From the NCBI GenBank assembly GCA_021399405.1, contig JAAFKL010000149.1, forward strand, positions 1 through 27,131: a DNA stretch of 27,131 nucleotides, written 5' to 3'. A program made the translations under genes and the position numbers. The notes beneath the pieces were generated by a model. The model saw nothing but the letters and a program-made list of their open reading frames with translations, was not told the origin of the DNA and did no database searches. Below, piece after piece: positions 23,812 to 27,131 of this stretch. Within the stretch, counting starts at the first letter, position 1. Each line of letters starts with the position of its first letter. This DNA comes from Candidatus Heimdallarchaeota archaeon. GTDB lineage: Archaea > Asgardarchaeota > Heimdallarchaeia > Heimdallarchaeales > Kariarchaeaceae.

Positions 23812-23833
23812 AATATACTATCAATTGTATATT
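23812..23833 (+). promoter_or_regulatory. Inverted repeat at the feoAB promoter
   Basis: Arms AATATAC (23812-23818) and GTATATT (23827-23833) are perfect reverse complements with an 8-nt centre, ending 14 nt before the feoA ATG and overlapping TATA-like sequence. An operator for an iron-dependent repressor of the DtxR type is plausible for an iron-uptake operon, though the sequence is not a classical DtxR box. Confidence 0.4.
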
Positions 23834-23847
23834 TTATGTGATAGACT

Positions 23848-24129
23848 ATGAGTCTTGTTTGGGTATCCGAAGTTTTAGATAAGGCAGTTCAGAGAGATCG
23901 GAGTGACGATCTTACTAGGTTATCTGATGTTGAAGAGAATACAATAATTGAAATTCTTGGCTCCATAGATCAATCAAATGAGTGTCTACGAATGGCTGAA
24001 ATGGGTTTCACTCCAAACACACGGATCAAAGTGATTAAAAATGATGGCAGAAATCCATTAATTATTCAAACAAGAAATGTTAAATTAATGATTGCAAGGA
24101 AACTCGCACAGAAAATCTTGATTGCTTAG
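23848..24129 (+). CDS. feoA: Ferrous iron transport protein FeoA
   Basis: 93 residues: an SH3-like FeoA domain preceded by a 24-residue extension. Core features are LSDVEENTIIEILGSI, then CLRMAEMGFTPNTRIKVIKN (the family 'rl.emGf.pGt.i.v'), PLIIQTRNVKLMIARKLAQK and a hydrophobic end. FeoA binds FeoB and supports Fe(II) uptake. The ATG has GTGAT five nt upstream. The N-terminal SLVWVSEVLDKAVQRD extension is unusual for the family, and its coding DNA has a near copy 117 bp upstream. The stop lies 10 nt before the FeoB start. Confidence 0.88.
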   Translation: MSLVWVSEVLDKAVQRDRSDDLTRLSDVEENTIIEILGSIDQSNECLRMAEMGFTPNTRIKVIKNDGRNPLIIQTRNVKLMIARKLAQKILIA

Positions 24130-24139
24130 TGTGATAATA

Positions 24140-26209
24140 GTGTCAGAAGATAATGCGGAAGTTGATATAACTAATAATGGTATCAATGTCTTGTTGGTTG
24201 GTAATCCTAACGTTGGTAAGTCGCTCATATTCAACCACCTCACCGGATCTAGGCAAAAAATTGCCAATTTCCCAGGTATTACACTTTCACACAAATCTGG
24301 ATCGTATAAAGTTAAAGATACTAAATTTGAGTTGCATGATTTACCAGGCATCTATGGATTTAATTCGGGAAATTATGAGGAAAGTGTTGCCCATAATTAC
24401 ATTATCAATCATTCTCATGATTTAATCGTAAATGTTGCTGATGTTAGAAAGCTGGAACGTAATTTGTTTCTCACACTTCAACTCCGAGAAATGCAGCAAA
24501 ATATGATACTAGTGCTAACATTCAAAGATAAATGGGACTTAGTTGAAGCGGATATTGATACTGAAAAACTTTCACAAAAACTAGGGTTTCCTGTAATATT
24601 AATTTCATCACAAGAAAAGACCGATATTGATAGATTACGAAGACTCATTTCTCAAGTCAATATTAAAGATAAGGGCAAACCAATCTACCCCTCATTAAAT
24701 CTTGGGAAATATCAAGTTATGGTTGATTCTCTTGTGAATGATCTAGATAGTACAATTATGATCCATACTGAGAATATTCTTGAGAACGTGCCTGATAGAT
24801 GGGTGGTGCTTTCTATATTGATGAATCCACGTGCTTCTGAATCACTCTGGCCTTTTTGGATGGTTAACAAAGTTCAAGATATCCTAACAGATGAAGGGAT
24901 GAATCGTCGTGAAACATCCTTAAATCTAATTTCTCAACATTATGAAGTCATTGATGGCTTGCTATCTATGGTTATGAGTGATGTTGCCTTAAACCACAAT
25001 TTTAGCCCCTATTCGGATAAAATTGATAAAATACTTTTGAATACAAAACTGGGACTACCTATTTTCATTTTCTTAATGTGGCTTGTTTTTAAAATTACAT
25101 TTGACATCTCTGCCCCCCTGTCTGATGGAATTGGCTCTCTCTCTGAAAGCTTACAAGATTGGATTAAAAATCAAATTACAAATGATCTCATTGCATCATT
25201 TCTGGCAGATGCATTGGTTGGAGGTATCGGATTCATACTTGTGTTTATCCCTCAAATCACGATCCTATTTGCATTTATAGGAATCTTAGAACATACTGGC
25301 TATCTAGCACGTGTTGTTTATATCATGGATCGATTTTTGAACAAAATTGGGATTAGTGGGACATCAATTGCCCCATTGCTATTGGGATTTGGGTGCAATG
25401 TTCCAGCAATAATGGCTACAAAATCAACCAGGGATAGGAATGAAAGAATAGCATTGATAATAGTAAATCCATTTATGTCCTGCTCTGCTCGATTACCAGT
25501 ATATATTATCATTGCAGGGGCATTGTTTCCAGATGACGCAGGACTAATTATTGCCTTGATGTACTTCTCTGGAATTATTATTGCGATTACTACATTGTAT
25601 ATCTTACGCAAAACTGTATTGAGAGGCGAAACTGCATATCTTTTGATGGAATTACCAGAGATGTCTTTTCCTACCATGCGTGCATTAGTTTCCAAAGTGT
25701 ATCGTCAAGTTAGAAAATTTGTTGAAAATGCTGCAAGTTGGATGGCTTTGGGATTGGTAATTATGTGGGCTCTATCAATAACTGGACCCAAAGGTTATAT
25801 CGGACCTGCTGCGTTGGATGATACTGATTTGTTGCGTGAAACTTGGATATTCAGTTTGGGAAATCTGTTTCAGCCAATATTCGGGGTCTTTGGCTGGGAT
25901 AACAGATTAGTTGTCGCATTGATCTTTGGTTTTATTGCCAAAGAGATTGTCATTAGTTCTTTTGGATTGATTTATGGAATTGATGGTAATGTATCCTCAC
26001 TTGATGTCATAATTGCGAGTCAGTTTACACTTGCAAGTGGCCTTTCCTACTTGTTCTTTGTCCTGTTATACACACCTTGTATTGGGACATTTTTTGCAAT
26101 CAGACAAGAGATAGGGAGCAAATGGGCATACACTTCATTGATTATGGGGTTGGTTATCGCTTATGCTGTTGCACTCCTTGCCTTCTTTATAGGAAATTTA
26201 ATCTGGTAA
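24140..26209 (+). CDS. feoB: Ferrous iron transporter FeoB
   Basis: About 689 residues from GTG 24140, chosen because GTGAT lies four nt upstream as in feoA (alternatives TTG 24122, GTG 24131). The G domain has G1 GNPNVGKS, G2 NFPGIT and G3 DLPG; G4, usually NxxD, reads TFKD. The membrane part has the Gate signatures GFGCNVPAIMATKSTRDRNE and NPFMSCSARLPVY, including the conserved Cys residues, and ends with TPCIGTFFAIRQEIGSKWAY. FeoB carries Fe(II) across the membrane, driven by its nucleotide-binding domain. Operon with feoA; no feoC seen. Confidence 0.95.
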   Translation: MSEDNAEVDITNNGINVLLVGNPNVGKSLIFNHLTGSRQKIANFPGITLSHKSGSYKVKDTKFELHDLPGIYGFNSGNYEESVAHNYIINHSHDLIVNVADVRKLERNLFLTLQLREMQQNMILVLTFKDKWDLVEADIDTEKLSQKLGFPVILISSQEKTDIDRLRRLISQVNIKDKGKPIYPSLNLGKYQVMVDSLVNDLDSTIMIHTENILENVPDRWVVLSILMNPRASESLWPFWMVNKVQDILTDEGMNRRETSLNLISQHYEVIDGLLSMVMSDVALNHNFSPYSDKIDKILLNTKLGLPIFIFLMWLVFKITFDISAPLSDGIGSLSESLQDWIKNQITNDLIASFLADALVGGIGFILVFIPQITILFAFIGILEHTGYLARVVYIMDRFLNKIGISGTSIAPLLLGFGCNVPAIMATKSTRDRNERIALIIVNPFMSCSARLPVYIIIAGALFPDDAGLIIALMYFSGIIIAITTLYILRKTVLRGETAYLLMELPEMSFPTMRALVSKVYRQVRKFVENAASWMALGLVIMWALSITGPKGYIGPAALDDTDLLRETWIFSLGNLFQPIFGVFGWDNRLVVALIFGFIAKEIVISSFGLIYGIDGNVSSLDVIIASQFTLASGLSYLFFVLLYTPCIGTFFAIRQEIGSKWAYTSLIMGLVIAYAVALLAFFIGNLIW

Positions 26210-26287
26210 ACGATATTAATTCAGCAAAATTACTTAAGATATTCACTTATCGGATACTTTTTGAAAATAATATTATCAAATAATTTA

Positions 26288-26941
26288 GTGAAAACATTAA
26301 TTGTTACCGCATCATCTAAATCCAAAAGAGATATGACCGATATTCTATATCAGTATTCTGAAAGTACATTCTATAATTCAATCAAACCTGAATACAAGAA
26401 GAGCTTACTCAATGCAAGACAAGAACTGATTGGTGATATTGGATTAGAAAATGGCCCAGATCTAGAAAAAACTAGAATCCATGAAAGTCAAGAAGATTAC
26501 CTACCAGCATTTATTCGTTATTCGGGTAGAACATTCTCAAAAATTGATAATCAAGCCTGGAACCATATGGTGGAAAATCCAGATAATTTTGATTGTATCA
26601 TTCTATCAGCACTATACGGGATTATCCGATATAATGAGCCGATTCGAAATTACCCGATCAAACAAGCAGACAAAATTCCACAAAAATCAACTATCAAATC
26701 GTTCTGGAAAACCCTCGGAGCTAGTGATTGGGTGTTCGATTATGTAAAAAGAAACAAGATTGATAATGTGAAATTTGTATTATCAACAAGTTATTCAGAA
26801 ATTGTTCAACGTGATTCGTTAATTGACAGATTACGAGATGAGTTGGGTATTATTGCTGAAGACAAGCAATTTAAGGCAGAGGGTCGTAAATCTATGTTGT
26901 TGAGAGGACAATATATCAATGATCTACTATTAGATAACTAA
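26288..26941 (+). CDS. YaaA/DUF6884-like protein
   Basis: About 217 residues from GTG 26288, which gives the strand MKTLIVTASSKSKRD; a TTG at 26261 would add nine unlikely residues. YLPAFIRYSGRTFSKID resembles the YaaA 'a...Y.G.vy..l' segment, and IILSALYGIIRYNEPIRNYP the 'ilSalYGllrp.d.I.pYr' segment. YaaA proteins lower free iron damage and bind DNA under peroxide stress; DUF6884 members are less known. A place next to feoAB would fit an iron link, but this is inference. About 78 nt after feoB. Confidence 0.6.
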   Translation: MKTLIVTASSKSKRDMTDILYQYSESTFYNSIKPEYKKSLLNARQELIGDIGLENGPDLEKTRIHESQEDYLPAFIRYSGRTFSKIDNQAWNHMVENPDNFDCIILSALYGIIRYNEPIRNYPIKQADKIPQKSTIKSFWKTLGASDWVFDYVKRNKIDNVKFVLSTSYSEIVQRDSLIDRLRDELGIIAEDKQFKAEGRKSMLLRGQYINDLLLDN

Positions 26942-27026
26942 TTGAGTTCAGATTTGGAGTGAAAGTCAGAACAATAGTTGCTTAAGCAATCATAACCTTC
27001 TTTTTAGTCTCACCCAATTGAATAGT

Positions 27027-27131
27027 ATGCGAAGAGATGAGCACAGTACGTCAAGTGATGAAGATTTTAGATATGTTGCAGATCATGCAGTAGTAGGTCA
27101 TCTTGGTCTAATCGCACCTTCTGGTTTTCCA
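27027..27131 (+). CDS. FMN-binding split-barrel protein (PNPOx/NimA-like), 5' part only
   Basis: Open to the window end, first 35 residues. MRRDEHSTSSDEDFRYVADH followed by AVVGHLGLIAPSGFP matches the start of the PNPOx-like family (NimA and relatives: 'MRR...' helix, then 'vGrLgtv.pdG.P' strand pair). Such proteins bind flavin and reduce or bind small molecules. No clear SD; a T-rich tract at 26995-27006 lies upstream and may end the previous transcript. Confidence 0.6.
   Translation, partial: MRRDEHSTSSDEDFRYVADHAVVGHLGLIAPSGFP

Noticed and set aside
25318..25695. 125-codon - frame
   Set aside because: Fully antisense to the FeoB membrane domain, whose conserved motifs are on the + strand.
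26077..26283. 68-codon + frame at the feoB end
   Set aside because: Overlaps conserved FeoB C-terminus in another frame and has no family features.
1..27131. CRISPR arrays, rRNA genes and insertion sequences
   Set aside because: No regularly spaced repeats, no rRNA signature and no transposase found; the only repeats of note are those at tRNA-Trp.

Overview
The window is AT-rich archaeal chromosome. Archaeal markers include ribosomal protein eL43, a Brix-domain protein, a KEOPS Pcc1-like protein, prefoldin beta, the exosome subunits Rrp4/Rrp41/Rrp42 with SBDS, and a tRNA-Trp with archaeal-type introns. Several proteins (a seven-helix membrane protein ending in a longin/roadblock-like domain, many helical-repeat proteins, a very acidic tail on Rrp41) make an Asgard archaeon, perhaps of the Heimdallarchaeia, the best guess. 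That placement is inference from gene style, not a phylogeny.

Layout. 1-217: leader with hairpins. 218-2771 (+): translation and proteostasis operon eL43, Brix, Pcc1, prefoldin beta, DHH phosphoesterase, tightly packed with Shine-Dalgarno (SD) motifs and several TTG/GTG starts. 2807-6936 (-): SBDS, Rrp4, Rrp41, Rrp42 and a THUMP protein. In many archaea these two blocks form one co-directional superoperon; here they face each other. 7099-10715: membrane proteins (one pair translationally coupled) and a small zinc-ribbon protein. 10786-13980 (-): isoleucyl-tRNA synthetase. 14182-18511: helical-repeat protein, small unknown, 7TM/longin-like protein, large TPR protein. 18596-20548 (-): extended SDR and an alpha/alpha-toroid protein. 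20712-21110 (-): small membrane protein.

21170-21829 (-) is the most unusual part: a tRNA-Trp(CCA) gene with one intron in the anticodon loop and a second in the T-loop, followed by a single-motif LAGLIDADG endonuclease gene and then a second identical copy of the tRNA 3' end (32-bp direct repeats 515 bp apart). Splicing to either copy would give the same mature tRNA. The intronless T-arm DNA is a near-palindrome, the kind of site a homodimeric LAGLIDADG enzyme would cut.

21986-22795 (-): coiled-coil/zinc-ribbon protein and a small winged-helix protein. 22945-23709 (+): a proteasome-like Ntn hydrolase with Thr exposed directly after the start Met, behind a strong TATA box. 23848-26209 (+): feoA-feoB ferrous iron uptake operon with a 22-bp inverted repeat at its promoter. 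26288-26941 (+): YaaA/DUF6884-like protein. 27027-27131 (+): start of an FMN-binding split-barrel protein cut by the window end.

Together the left third handles ribosome maturation, RNA processing and decay, tRNA modification and chaperone assembly; the centre is a string of membrane and scaffold proteins of unknown job; the right third mixes a tRNA-associated mobile cassette with metal and stress genes.
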